The notes beneath the pieces were generated by a model. It was given only the letters and a program-made list of their open reading frames with translations, made no database searches and was not told the DNA's origin. From Oppiella nova (lineage: Eukaryota; Arthropoda; Arachnida; Sarcoptiformes; Oppiidae), in the NCBI GenBank assembly GCA_905397405.1, contig CAJPVJ010000222.1, forward strand, positions 1 to 31,537: a DNA stretch of 31,537 bases. The letters run 5' to 3'. A program made the translations under genes and the position numbers. Shown piece by piece: positions 10,259-21,041 of the stretch (position 1 is the stretch's first letter; the number at the start of each line of letters is the position of its first letter).

Positions 10259-10744
10259 ATGACAATGAATATAAGCTATAGTCTATTCATAATGGTATTG
10301 ATTGCTGCCAATTGCATAACATTAGGAACTAGTAGATCATCACAAAATTCAGATGTGATTAATACAAATGAGATTCACGTCAACAAACCCTCATATTATT
10401 GGGTTCACTATATTCTGGTCTTTATATTCATCATCGCATTGATTATTATCTCAATTATAGTGTACTCGACATTTAGCGGTGGATATTGAAAAGAGTTGAA
10501 ACTTATGATTAGAGATAAACAAAGGCCTAAATCCACTAAAACTGGGAAAACAAATGAAGACAAAAAGAAGAAGAAAGAGAATTCAAATCCCGAACTAAAG
10601 GAAACCTTTTCCATCAAATTTGATGACAACGATGTGGAGGGACAGGTAGATAATAGTGAGGATCGGAATTCGGCTGAATCCCAGAGATCTGGTAGCGGCA
10701 CAGATGTGACACAACTACCAAGTAATGAACCACAGGAGCCATAA
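10259..10744 (+). CDS. Small single-pass membrane protein with in-frame TGA or small intron
   Basis: ATG 10259 opens a signal-peptide-like stretch (YSLFIMVLIAANCITLG), a short Ser/Asn-rich extracellular part, and one strong transmembrane helix (WVHYILVFIFIIALIIISII). The frame then meets TGA at 10487-10489. The same frame continues immediately with a Lys-rich then acidic cytoplasmic-type tail (NEDKKKKKENSNPEL ... SAESQRSGSGTDV) to TAA at 10742. A phase-1 intron 10479-10559 (81 bp, G/GTGGAT donor, ATGAAG acceptor) would remove the TGA and join TM to tail; its sites are weak. The alternatives are a 76-aa protein, stop readthrough, or a nonsense mutation. The likely product is a type I membrane protein of unknown function; I recognise no family. 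Confidence 0.5.
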
Positions 10745-10819
10745 CCTGAAGATCTGAAACCAAAAGATCCGAAATCCAAAGGAAATTATTTTCAATTATT
10801 TTTTTGAATTCATTCTCTC

Positions 10820-10833
10820 ATTAAAACTTTATT
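10820..10833. terminator. Facing poly(A) signals, plus ATTAAA and minus AATAAA
   Basis: ATTAAA at 10820-10825 on the plus strand is 76 bases after the TAA of the membrane protein gene. AATAAA on the minus strand at 10833-10828 is 77 bases after the stop of the 10910-11173 gene. Same arrangement as at 8540-8558. Confidence 0.4.
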
Positions 10834-10909
10834 CGAGATTTCAAACATTTGTACAAAAGATTATTGTCATAAAGCAAAATAAAATATGTTATCAAATTGT
10901 ACACAAAAA

Positions 10910-11173
10910 CTAGTCGTCTTTAATGAGATAGACTTTGGGGTCTTCTTTGCCGTAAGAATCGGCAAATATTTCCACATTAGATGAGCCGTCGTTTTCGTTG
11001 ATATTGGCTTCAATGAGACTGTCGTCGTTACGATCGGTATATACTGTCGCATACTCTCTGTTATCCGGTTTCCTGACGAAAGTGTTTCGCGAACCCATTT
11101 CTGACCCCTTTTTCGCGCGAATATTGTTAACCAAAGCAATCAATTCTCCTAACCTTTTGCGGGACATCGCCAT
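10910..11173 (-). CDS. Orphan 87-residue hydrophilic protein
   Basis: Minus-strand reading frame from ATG 11173 to its stop at 10910-10912. It has a basic N-terminus (MAMSRKRLGELIALVNNIR), a basic centre (SRNTFVRKPDNREYATVY) and an acidic C-terminal half (IEANINENDGSSNVE, KEDPKVYLIKDD). There is no signal peptide or membrane helix, so it is probably intracellular. A TATATATA stretch about 45 bases upstream and an AATAAA 77 bases downstream support a real short transcript. Not recognised; it could also be one exon of a larger gene or a chance frame. Confidence 0.4.
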   Translation of the reverse strand: MAMSRKRLGELIALVNNIRAKKGSEMGSRNTFVRKPDNREYATVYTDRNDDSLIEANINENDGSSNVEIFADSYGKEDPKVYLIKDD

Positions 11174-12430
11174 TTGGTGTTTAGTTTCAACTCATTTTAT
11201 ACATATATATAATTATATAATTATCTAGGTAATTAAAAAATAGATTTTAAAATTTTCGAGATTTTGTATTTCGAGATTTCGTTTTTTGAGATTTTGTGTG
11301 TATACGATTTCTGAAAACGTGATGTTTTAGTAAAAATTCTATATAAGAAAAATGCATGACTTTTGTTAATTTTAAAGCTTATTACTAATTATGACTGATT
11401 CTTATAGCGATTCCATTGATATGTCATTTTAATAAAAATTCTGCTTATTTTGGCTTATTTTTGATAAATTTCGCTAAAATGTAAAATTGCGTAATATTAC
11501 GCGTAATTTTACACCAAAATTAAATTACGCGTAATTTTGCATGGTTACTTATTACTGATACCACTTTGGATTTTATTTACCAAAACTATAATTTTTGTAT
11601 ATTTTTTAATGAAAACCCAAAACTAAACTTTTTAACGCTATGCGATTGTGAACAATAAAATTATGGGCAAAAGACAATTCACCTAAATTTTAAAATTATC
11701 AAAAATTGACATAATATGATAAATCCAAACTAAAATTAGCACATATATACATTTTTAAATAATCTAGTTATGTAAAAATTATAATTGGGATATAAACTTA
11801 CATGAGTTATATATACTTACATGATACATATTATGCGTTCCTTAATAAAATATGGCAATGATTATATTTAAAAATCAAATTATTTTTATACAAGGATAAT
11901 GTACAATGATGTGACACAGTTATTTATTTTAGAATAAATTTTACAAATTTTGGAATAATGAGTTGAAAGTGCAAAGAGACAATAAGTAGAAAGATGAAAA
12001 TATTAAATAATATTAAGCAAAAAATGAAGAGTTTTTAATTGGGTCAATATTTAATAGGTGAATTGAAAGAGTTTATAATTAATTTCATTTTTAATATATC
12101 AGTGATTATTGTAATATGTAAAAATCTTATGGCTGTAAATTTAATAAAAAAAATAAAAGTAAAATTATACTATTGTATATTTATATATATATATTTATCA
12201 ATTATATAACCATAAGATTTTTAGATAATATTTATATGTTTATTTATAATATTTTTAAGTTTTATATTTTATAAATGTTTTATATTTCAATATTCTTATG
12301 GCCTTTTTTCCTCTAAACAAAACATAAATACATTTAAATAAATTTAAAGCATGTACATTTGAATGTAATTGAAATGGGATTTGAATGGGTTTTTTTTGGG
12401 AATGGGATCCCTTTTACGGGAGCTCTCAAA
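11174..12430. other. AT-rich intergenic DNA
   Basis: About 1.25 kb with no supportable gene. It contains three CGAGATTT-type repeats near 11258-11300, nested palindromes around ACGCGT at 11481-11537, and long AT runs including TA-rich stretches near 12178-12200. Confidence 0.5.
11481..11537. repeat. Nested ACGCGT palindromes
   Basis: AAATTACGCGTAATTT at 11522-11537 is a perfect 16-base palindrome. ATTACGCGTAAT at 11496-11507 is a perfect 12-base palindrome. The stretch 11481-11512 also forms an imperfect inverted repeat (GTAAAATTGCGTAAT against ATTACGCGTAATTTTAC). Function unknown. Confidence 0.6.
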
Positions 12431-13085
12431 ATAGAGTGACGACTACTATACTAATAGAGTGCGACTGAAGATCTTTCATACGCGTGAGAGTGTGGTTGGC
12501 GTTAGAATGAGAGCGGAATGGGAGCCAAACGCGCTGTACATATGCCGTGCGATATCACACGTTGTAATTCACAACTGCAGTGAAGTTAGGACTCATATAA
12601 TGAGACAATCGGTCACTTCTTCACTCAATATTATCTCTTAAAGAAATTCTCGCAAAATGTTTAGTTTTTTTCAAACCGTTGTGACGTTTACTGTTAAGTA
12701 AAGAAGGCTTTTATGGAAAACATCTCTCATTTCTCTATAGAATTGTCTTTTAATGAATAGAAAAGCTTTCAATAAAATATGAAATTGAATTGAATTGAAG
12801 AATATTAGAGAAATGAAAGGATGGCTACAAACGAACACTTGATTAGAGACAAAGACTAATGTGTGCAACAAATGTGGTCAATGTTTGGGTGACTTTCAGA
12901 AAGTGTGTGTTTTTGTGGCCCAATCTGTGGCACAAACAGCGCTTGAAATACAAAACCAAAAGCGAATGAGAGCTCCAATGGCTTTGCCTTTGTTTGTCAT
13001 AAGATGTGCTCATTCTCTCGCATTTGAATATTACATGAAATGACTTTCGGCTAAACGTCTAATCACTTGTACGTTGAGCACAGAG

Positions 13086-13118
<33 letters not shown>

Positions 13119-13500
13119 GGCAGAGTAGAGTGTAATGCATTTGGCGTTCATTTATCGATTGGGAACACTTGCCATAAGAAGCTCTTGTTTTCATTTAAAC
13201 CTATAATAAGGACTGTTATAAACAAATGCCTTCCCTTTGAGCACTATTTCAAGGAAATGTGACAAATGGACAAAACAAGCATCGGTTGGCCGATCGGCAG
13301 TCGAGATATATCCGAGTGATTTGTGTCCGCATATGACAAGTGTTGAGTCGTTTCGGTGGAGTTGAGGGTTCGGTGAATGGCTGGACTGACTGTGATTTTG
13401 TGGGCGATTAAGTGGACGGAGACTGCGATGGGGTTTGGCGTGAAGACGGAGGGACAGGAATGCGGTGACAGAGAAGTAATGGTCAGAAAACTGTTAGTGT
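12431..13500. other. Higher-GC DNA upstream of the BCOR-like gene
   Basis: Base composition rises clearly after about 12.4 kb. Short open frames here show no family resemblance and no splice structure. Probably distal promoter DNA of the BCOR-like gene. It includes a (GA)n tract at 13088-13117. Confidence 0.45.
13088..13117 (+). repeat. (GA)15 microsatellite
   Basis: Uninterrupted GA run upstream of the presumed first exon of the BCOR-like gene. In arthropods such tracts can be bound by GAGA factor; that role is inference. Confidence 0.9.
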
Positions 13501-13917
13501 ATTAGTATTAGCAGTGAATAGAGGGTCAGAAGTGGCGCATATATGCAGCATATATACAGACAATATACTGTATACTGGTTTTGAGTGTGTTTTACGATCC
13601 CATCAGAGTTGGAGAGACGTGCGAAAGGCAGACATCCCTCAGAATTGGTTCGTTCCCGACAACCGATATCTCTTATGGCAATCAATGGGTGAATGTATGC
13701 GAGACGTCGAGAGCGCAAACTCTGAGCACAACTGCTTTGAGAGCATAACTGCAAGTCGTTTGAGTCGTCAGTCGTTCGGAACCGTCGTTCGCAACACTCG
13801 GCGCTCGTCGTCTCTCTCGATGCGCTCTCCTCTACGCTCTCTACCGGTGCCCTCACGTCCACCGCCGCCGATCGCCGCCGACCCGACAGACACGTGATGG
13901 CCGTCGCCGACTGAGAG
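13501..13917 (+). other. Probable 5' UTR exon of the BCOR-like gene
   Basis: The stretch ends in a strong donor, CTGAGAG/GTGAGTGCG, at 13917/13918. Just before it lie an E-box CACGTG (13891-13896) and a five-codon upstream ORF, ATG at 13897 to TGA at 13912-13914. Joined to the acceptor at 15338 it gives no upstream in-frame start, which leaves ATG 15424 as initiator. The left boundary (start site) is a guess. Confidence 0.45.
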
Positions 13918-14870
13918 GTGAGTGCGCTGTGCGTTGCGTTGAGTGGAGGGAAGGCCTCGTGAGGTCCGGAGCAGAGTTGGCTCTAATGATAAGTTTGACT
14001 CCAAAAGCCAGTCTAGCATTGAGGCTGTGATGTGTCGGTCCCCCCAGCGCTTGATTATAAGCTATGTTTTGCCGAAACCTCTCCTATAGTCTGAGTTATG
14101 TTTGGTTTGGTCTCACTTTCATTATGAGGCGTCTTCGCCTCAATTCGTGACCGAATGCTTGCCTTCAGGTTCTGCTGCCATAAATAGAGTCGAGTTTTTG
14201 TCTTCACCGACACTACAAATAGTTTGTAAAAACTTTACACTAATTATAACCTGAAATCAGATTTCGTATGAATTGAGGGAATGTCACGCTTCCTGACCAT
14301 CATTACAGTCAGTGTTGACATCACAGCCTAATGTGTTGCAGAACTCCATAAGCGATGGTCGCAGATATGACTCGCATTTAAAGCACTTCCTTCAGTATTA
14401 TGGCATAACTTATAGCCAGAGGTGGCCAGAGGTGGTCACATTGCGCTCATTTGCTGCCAACCCTATTAGTCCAGCTCTGCTTCCCATTGCGGGTCACTGT
14501 CTCCACGAGAGCCCAAACTCAAAGAGACGCTGTTTTACCGTAATTGCGGACACACTGTCTGTATTGCAGTTTAGGATACATTGAAATGTGTTTGAGTTTT
14601 GGTTCTTTGAGTCTTTGTGTAGTGTTGTGTGCAATACAAGTGTGTCTGCATTTTATCGATTCCTCACAATCGGCACTACTGTATACGAGAGCACAAACAC
14701 GCTATGCTTTGCTCTGCACTACAGCCCAGCTATGCTTTCACACACTCTCTGCCATACAAAGAGTCTCACAAAAAGAGGTGAAAGCGTCGAAACCGACCCT
14801 ATATTCGCAGACTCGCAACCATAGCGTCGACAACAGTGACGAAGCAACTCATGAACAACTTCTTTGTGAT

Positions 14871-14895
14871 CTCTCTCTCTCTCTCTCTCTCTCTC
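14871..14895 (+). repeat. (CT)n microsatellite in presumed intron 1
   Basis: About 25 bases of CT repeat inside the presumed first intron (13918-15338). The rest of that intron shows no exon; the nearby GCCAGAGGTG direct repeat at 14413-14434 is minor. Confidence 0.9.
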
Positions 14896-15423
14896 CCACT
14901 CTCCCACCATTCTCCGACTCTCCGATCTATTATCACACTCTCATCCCAATCAGCACAACAGCACAAAACCCTATTCTTGTGAAATGGCATCGACTTCTTT
15001 GACCACAAATTGTCTTAATGTCTTTAACAATGTATTGAAAGCCTTTTTAATTACTGCCAGAGTTATGAATAATTTGTAAATTATTTCGTTCTCTCCACAT
15101 ATAAGTGGAAAGGCATGCGATAACAGGTATAAAGTGGTCATTGAGTGGCAGTCTTGAGGAGTAGTTGGCGTAGAGTTAAGCCAAACAATGATAAGAGAGA
15201 TAAGGAAAGGAAAGCGTTTCATGAATTGCACTGAAATTCTCAGTTTATTTGCGACTAAAATAGTTCTCTCAAAACGATTTGAAATTTATCTCAAAAACTC
15301 TTAAGCAGTGATTGAATGAAACATTTCTTTTCCAACAGAAGTGAAAGCTTTAATTTGGTGACCATTACTCTGAGCGCCAGTGCCTGCGGGCTCTTAGTTA
15401 GACCGCACCCTAACAGCCTTCCC

Positions 15424-17624
15424 ATGTATTATCCGAGTCTCTTTGCCGGTGTCCGCCCTTTCGAGGGGCTCAGGGATAGAGTCGACAATCCACTGGATTT
15501 ATCAGTCAAACAGACCGTCAGACCCGACGCTCCCGAACACCAGAACTTACAGCTTATGATTGAACGCAAGTTAGGCATCGGTTCGCTCCCATCCCGACAA
15601 ATGCCACAACAGATGCCTCTTCTGGACACTATGTATGCGTATAAACCCTTCATGTCCGACCCGCCCGCCTGTGCTTTGGGAGGCGCCGCTCTTATGAGCC
15701 CCTCTCTCGCCAGTCCCTACTGTACATCCGCACCATCGGCTTCGGGAATCAGTCATTTAGGACTCATTCCGGATCTGATGCACCAAAACAGAGAGACGTT
15801 GGCACTCGAGGCCTCGTCGATGACACCTTTCCCGTTGGATGTGTCTGCTCTTCCGTATCACATGCGTATCGGCAGTGCAACCGCCGCAGCCATAGCTATC
15901 AACAGCGCCAACCAAAGGGCGTACTTCGGCCACAACTCCATGGGACCCGTTCTGCCGCCACATATGGGCGCGTCGTTCGGCCCCTCAATCTCTCATTACT
16001 CGCTCTACTCTGATCTCCTCAATGATATGAATCGCCGACCCATCGAACCCGAAAAGAGTGTCTTCAGTCCATTGGCGTCAATGCGAGCGCCGGCGGAGCC
16101 AACCACTCGCTTCTCAGAGCACTTGCAACGACTTCGCGACCATAACCTCCACCACAGCAAGTGTTCGGCGCCCTGTTGTCAGCCCGCATCCGCTCACCCG
16201 ACAAATGGATGCAACTGTTGTAATATCGGACTCTCAATCAATAACAACATGACATCAATGGTTGTGTCGCAGATATCTCCTCTTTCTGTGCCGTCTAAAG
16301 AAGTGTTCACTCATTCGGCAAACAGTGAAAGTTCTTGCGGACAATCTGTGAATATCTTTGACAGCAAACCCGATAAAACATCTCAAGTGAAATGTGTTTC
16401 TCGTGTGGAGCCCAACACTAACATATGGGAGCCGTCGGTGGTTGTTGTCCAGCAAACAGCGTATCACAAAGAAAACAAAGAACACGCGTCGGAGGAGATC
16501 CACAAGACGTGCCATAAATACAAACCTCCGCCAATGATATCACATGATGTGATCACCATTGATGAGGATTGCAATGATATCGAGATCACAGACGTGAAGC
16601 TTAAGTCAAACAAAAGCCAAAACTCAATTGAATCGATTGGTTGTTCAGAAGAAAATAGAGATTCTTTGAGTGCGGAAACGAGTTGTGGTCAGAAGGAGAA
16701 CACTCCGAGAGTGGAGTCCAGTGACCATCGGATCGACAATAGTGTTAAGTGTAATGAAAGTGAACGAAGTGTGGGAACAGTATGTCAGCTCAAAAGTATG
16801 TCAGCCCAAGTGAGGTCTGACTCAACACAAGAGACGGCTCATCACAAGCAAAGCCATAATCATATGAATAGAGAGACACAAAAGTCGAATGAAGACATTG
16901 GCGTCAAAAGTAATGCAATAAAACAGCTGAAAGACTACAAACATCTGAACAAAAATCAAAACATGAATGCAATCGATAAAAGACATCCAAAAGAGACGAA
17001 AACAGTGGAGGTTCAGTGCAATGGACCCGATTGGACACCTATTGTACTGCCGATACAACTGAAGACAAAATTACAAAAAACAGTTCGGCTTTCGTTGAGT
17101 GATTCCAAGAGCACTACTAAGCGGTCGATAACTCATAAAAAAGAGACTAAAAAGAGTAAACAGAAGCACATCCACAGCTATCATAGAAACCATAACAGAT
17201 CGCGATCTTCGTCCTCATCCACTGCTTCCAGTAGAAGGTCTTCACCCGAAAACTCACAACACTTTGACGACAATAGTTCCAAATCGAAGAAGAAATCAAT
17301 GCTTCAGTGTTTAGTCAATTCCGACGGATATGTTGGCGACAAAATCAAGGCCAACGCTCCCCAACACAACCTCATTGTATCGGATCCGTCGCAACTCGGA
17401 AGAGAAGAACGCGCTCTTCAGGTAAGCAATCGTTTAGAACAATATTTTTCTGACAAAATTGAGCTAAATTTAGCGATAAATCGGTGTCTGTTGTCCTCTG
17501 CAGTCAAAGACTTTGTGTTTAGTTTGTGTTTTCTTTGACTTGTCGTCAAAAGAGTCGGCCATCGCTTTAACGCACTCTTATCAGCGCTTTTGCATTAAAA
17601 CACCGATTCAACCAACAAATGCAT

Positions 17625-17666
<42 letters not shown>

Positions 17667-20600
17667 GGCAATGCAAACTCTAATGAGAGCCAAAGAAGAG
17701 AGAGAGAGAGAGAGAACTAAGCGCTCAGTTGTGAAGAGTCGGCAGTAAATGTGGAAATTCTACATTTGCTTTCATTTCGTATACAAACTCTCGAAACACT
17801 ATTTGCTGGAAATGCAATCCAACCACAATTTTAGACAATGAATGTTTGGTTTAATGATTACAACTCGTAGTTTAACTTTGCATAAGAAACGGATATCACA
17901 TGAAAAGTGTTTAAAAGAGTGGTGTGAATACAAGTGAACAGAATGTGATAAGTAGTGAATATTAATAGAAGTATTGAATAGTTGTTGCGAAACCTAACAA
18001 AGATGTTGTCGAGCGATAGAGAGTCGACGAGAGAGCAGTGGTCTGTCTGTGAGTCGATATTTGCAAACGAGTGAGTCTTTGCTCTGCAATCATAGGAAAC
18101 ACACAGAACTGAACCAAAGTTAAGGCTTTAGAAGGGAATGAAAGGCATTACTTGATGTACGAAATAAGTCTCACATTTTAACTCATAATTAATTGTAAAT
18201 TTGGCCCAAATTTGAATCACTATTGAATAGTTTGCGAACGAAAAATACACTTAATTTTAGACAAAGATTACTTTAGATTAAATTTTTGGTCAACAATTTA
18301 CTTCAACAGAACTAAATGTGTGTTACTTTCAGATCTATAATCAGTCCGTTTGTAACGTTAGCTAAAAATAGTGTGTATTTCAGTCACTATTCGCTTCAAA
18401 GTCTGTATACGACTACGGATTGCATATCAAGTCTAGCAATACATGCAGTTGTGTACAATCAATACAAACTCTATACTGTATTACTTGAATCCGTTATTTA
18501 ACGCAGCGTTTTATTTATAATAACTTTTTATAAACATTTTTTTATGAATCGATTTGCAAAATGTTGATACTGTACTGTGTTACGGGTGAATGGGGGTTCC
18601 GGTAGACCCTCCATAAGGGGGTTCCATTGGAACCATAGTTTATAAGTTATAAATTATAACAATAGTGTGATTCTCGCAGTCAGTATTCATAGCGTATAAG
18701 TTATATAGAAATTGTGTATTAATAGCGTTTATGTGTATATATATAGCGCGCTATCAAACACTTCGAAGAACTCCACAAACCAGAGAAGAGTTCAATAGAG
18801 AGCTCACAGGTATGGCACCAGAGGTTGACTTTCGTTTGCATTAATCCTGTGCTTCGCAAACAGATCTCATCGCAAGACAACGGAAGTAATAATTCTGAGA
18901 CAAACTCTGAGTTCGGTAAGTGTTTAATGAAGGCATCGATCGACGAGTTGTGTCTAAAACTCATTGTTTTATCAGAAAATGATATCAAAAAGTATCAGAA
19001 GATTATCGAATCAGTGGTTAATGAGAGTCGTTTCAAAGTGCAATCCTCGGGTAAATATGGCCACAAAAGTGGTGACAAAATGTGACAAATGTTTGTTCCG
19101 CAGACTCTCCGAAGAAGTGTTCGAAGGAAAGGCCAGAGAATGAAGACTCGGATGAATCGATGGATTCGTTAAGTAAAGCGAAGAACAAAGTGAAGTCAAA
19201 CTCAAAGAAAAGATTAATCGAAAGCTTTGAGACAAAGGGAGGAATGACTGTGAAGTTCAGCGAAAAGAAAGTCAAACCAAACGACGAGAAAAGCGATGAG
19301 AAGAAGATGACTGAACACAGCATTGAATGCAAACAAAAAAAGGTTTAATATAACGAGAAATATTTGATATGAAAACTTGAACTCTAATTGACGGCACTGT
19401 TAGGCGATAACGAGTGTTCGTCGGCGACGCTTCCGCTCGGGTCTCGATATGATTCGACACCCGAACCGACGCAAGAAAACGCATCCGTCGGCCATTCGTG
19501 GCGGCAAAGGCTCGCACTTCGGCGATCATGTTCACCACAAATCGGTATAAGAGTTGATCAGAGAGTGAATGAGTGATCAGAGAGTGAATGAGTCAGTGCT
19601 GGGAAGCGTTCAGCTGTTGTGCCGCTCCAGCGCTCAATCCATGCTTTGTCTGTTTGGCTCTAAAACTACTTTCGAAACGCGTTTGAGAGCTGCGAATAAA
19701 TTTGATTTTCAGTCATAGCCTAACGTTAATCACAGATATGCAGGTCTTCCCACTCCAAAGCACTCTAAGGGGATGTTAGCTCAGGCAGTGAGAGTAGTGC
19801 AGTGTATGAGCGCACAGTTGGAATGCCATCCGAGTCCTCATTTGATCTGATTTGTGTGAAATGGAGAGAGAGAGACGATAATTGAGGCAAAAATGCTTAA
19901 CACAACTCATTTGACAGAACTCGGAGTCGGCGGCCAATGGGTCCTCAGAAGGCAAGCGCCTGATGGTGAACAAGGCTTTGGGAGAGACTCTACTCCATAG
20001 GGCCGCCCGCAGTAACCGAATCGTGAGTACATTAACGGCAAACACACAGACAGACAGTGTATTAACGCATAGATACGACTCTATTGTCCGAAGGATGTCG
20101 TCAACTGTTGTCTGCAGTCAAACACATGTGATGTGAACGCAAAGGATAACGCAAACTATACGCCACTCCACGAGTGCTCCACTCGAGGCAACCTCGAGAT
20201 CGCAGCCCTTCTGCTGCAGAGCGGTGCTCACGTGGATAGCAGTGCCACCGGAGGCATCAGACCTCTTCACGACGCCATTGAGAACAACCACATCGAAGTG
20301 GTGCGACTTCTCCTCTCATACGGAGCCGATCCTTACATAAGCGTAAGCATAATAGTGTTGTTTGTGGTGTCGGTGCTCTCATTGCTGTCAATATCTGCGT
20401 TCAGACGTATTCCGGTGCGACTCCACTGCAGTTGGCGCGCTCTAAACACATGACGGCATTCCTCACAGGTATTCATTGCACTCGTCATGAGGACTAAGAC
20501 TTAAGACTTGTTTGCATTCAAGGCTTTCTCGGCGACATATCAGGAGATAAACAAAAGTCGAGTCAACCATTGCTGTGGAAGTTCTCAGAATCAGCACATA

Positions 20601-21007
20601 TTTCAGGTGAGAGACAAGTGGAAGCAGTGTCACAGCGGCGGTCATCACTCAATCGTGACCTCTCTTTGCAGACCCAAAACAAATTGGATTCAATGTATTC
20701 GATGGCCTGCCGTCTGACGAGGAGGAGTCACATGACTTCGTGTTTGAGGAAAGCGACAGTCCTTTGGATCCGAGCTATCGATTGCGTAATTCCAAAGAGT
20801 GAGTGCTTTTGCTTTCAACTAATTTTATTGCAAATCTCCACGAAGTGTGCCATCAATTGAATGAATAGTCTTTAAGTTTAAAATCCAAACGACTATTTGA
20901 TGGATAGATAATGACAGGAAATGCCATCTCATTAATGGCCGCTATTTCTAATCATTTGAGACAAACTAACGATGGAAAGAAACTATGCATTAATGCAATC
21001 AAATACC

Positions 21008-21041
<34 letters not shown>

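Noticed and set aside
13514-13897. 127-codon plus frame and overlapping 122-codon minus frame before the BCOR-like gene
   Set aside because: Low-complexity Ser/Arg/Pro content from GC-richer leader DNA. The plus frame ends at TGA just before the donor and is not in frame with the BCOR-like coding sequence.
14544-15002. 152-codon plus frame over the CT tract
   Set aside because: Open mainly because of the CT microsatellite; no similarity and no supporting splice sites. It lies in the presumed intron 1.
18003-18075. Possible extra BCOR-like exon starting ATGTTGTCGAGC with GTGAGT nearby
   Set aside because: Its donor would be phase 1, whereas the neighbouring exons join in phase 0; the acceptor is weak and the encoded residues match nothing in BCOR.
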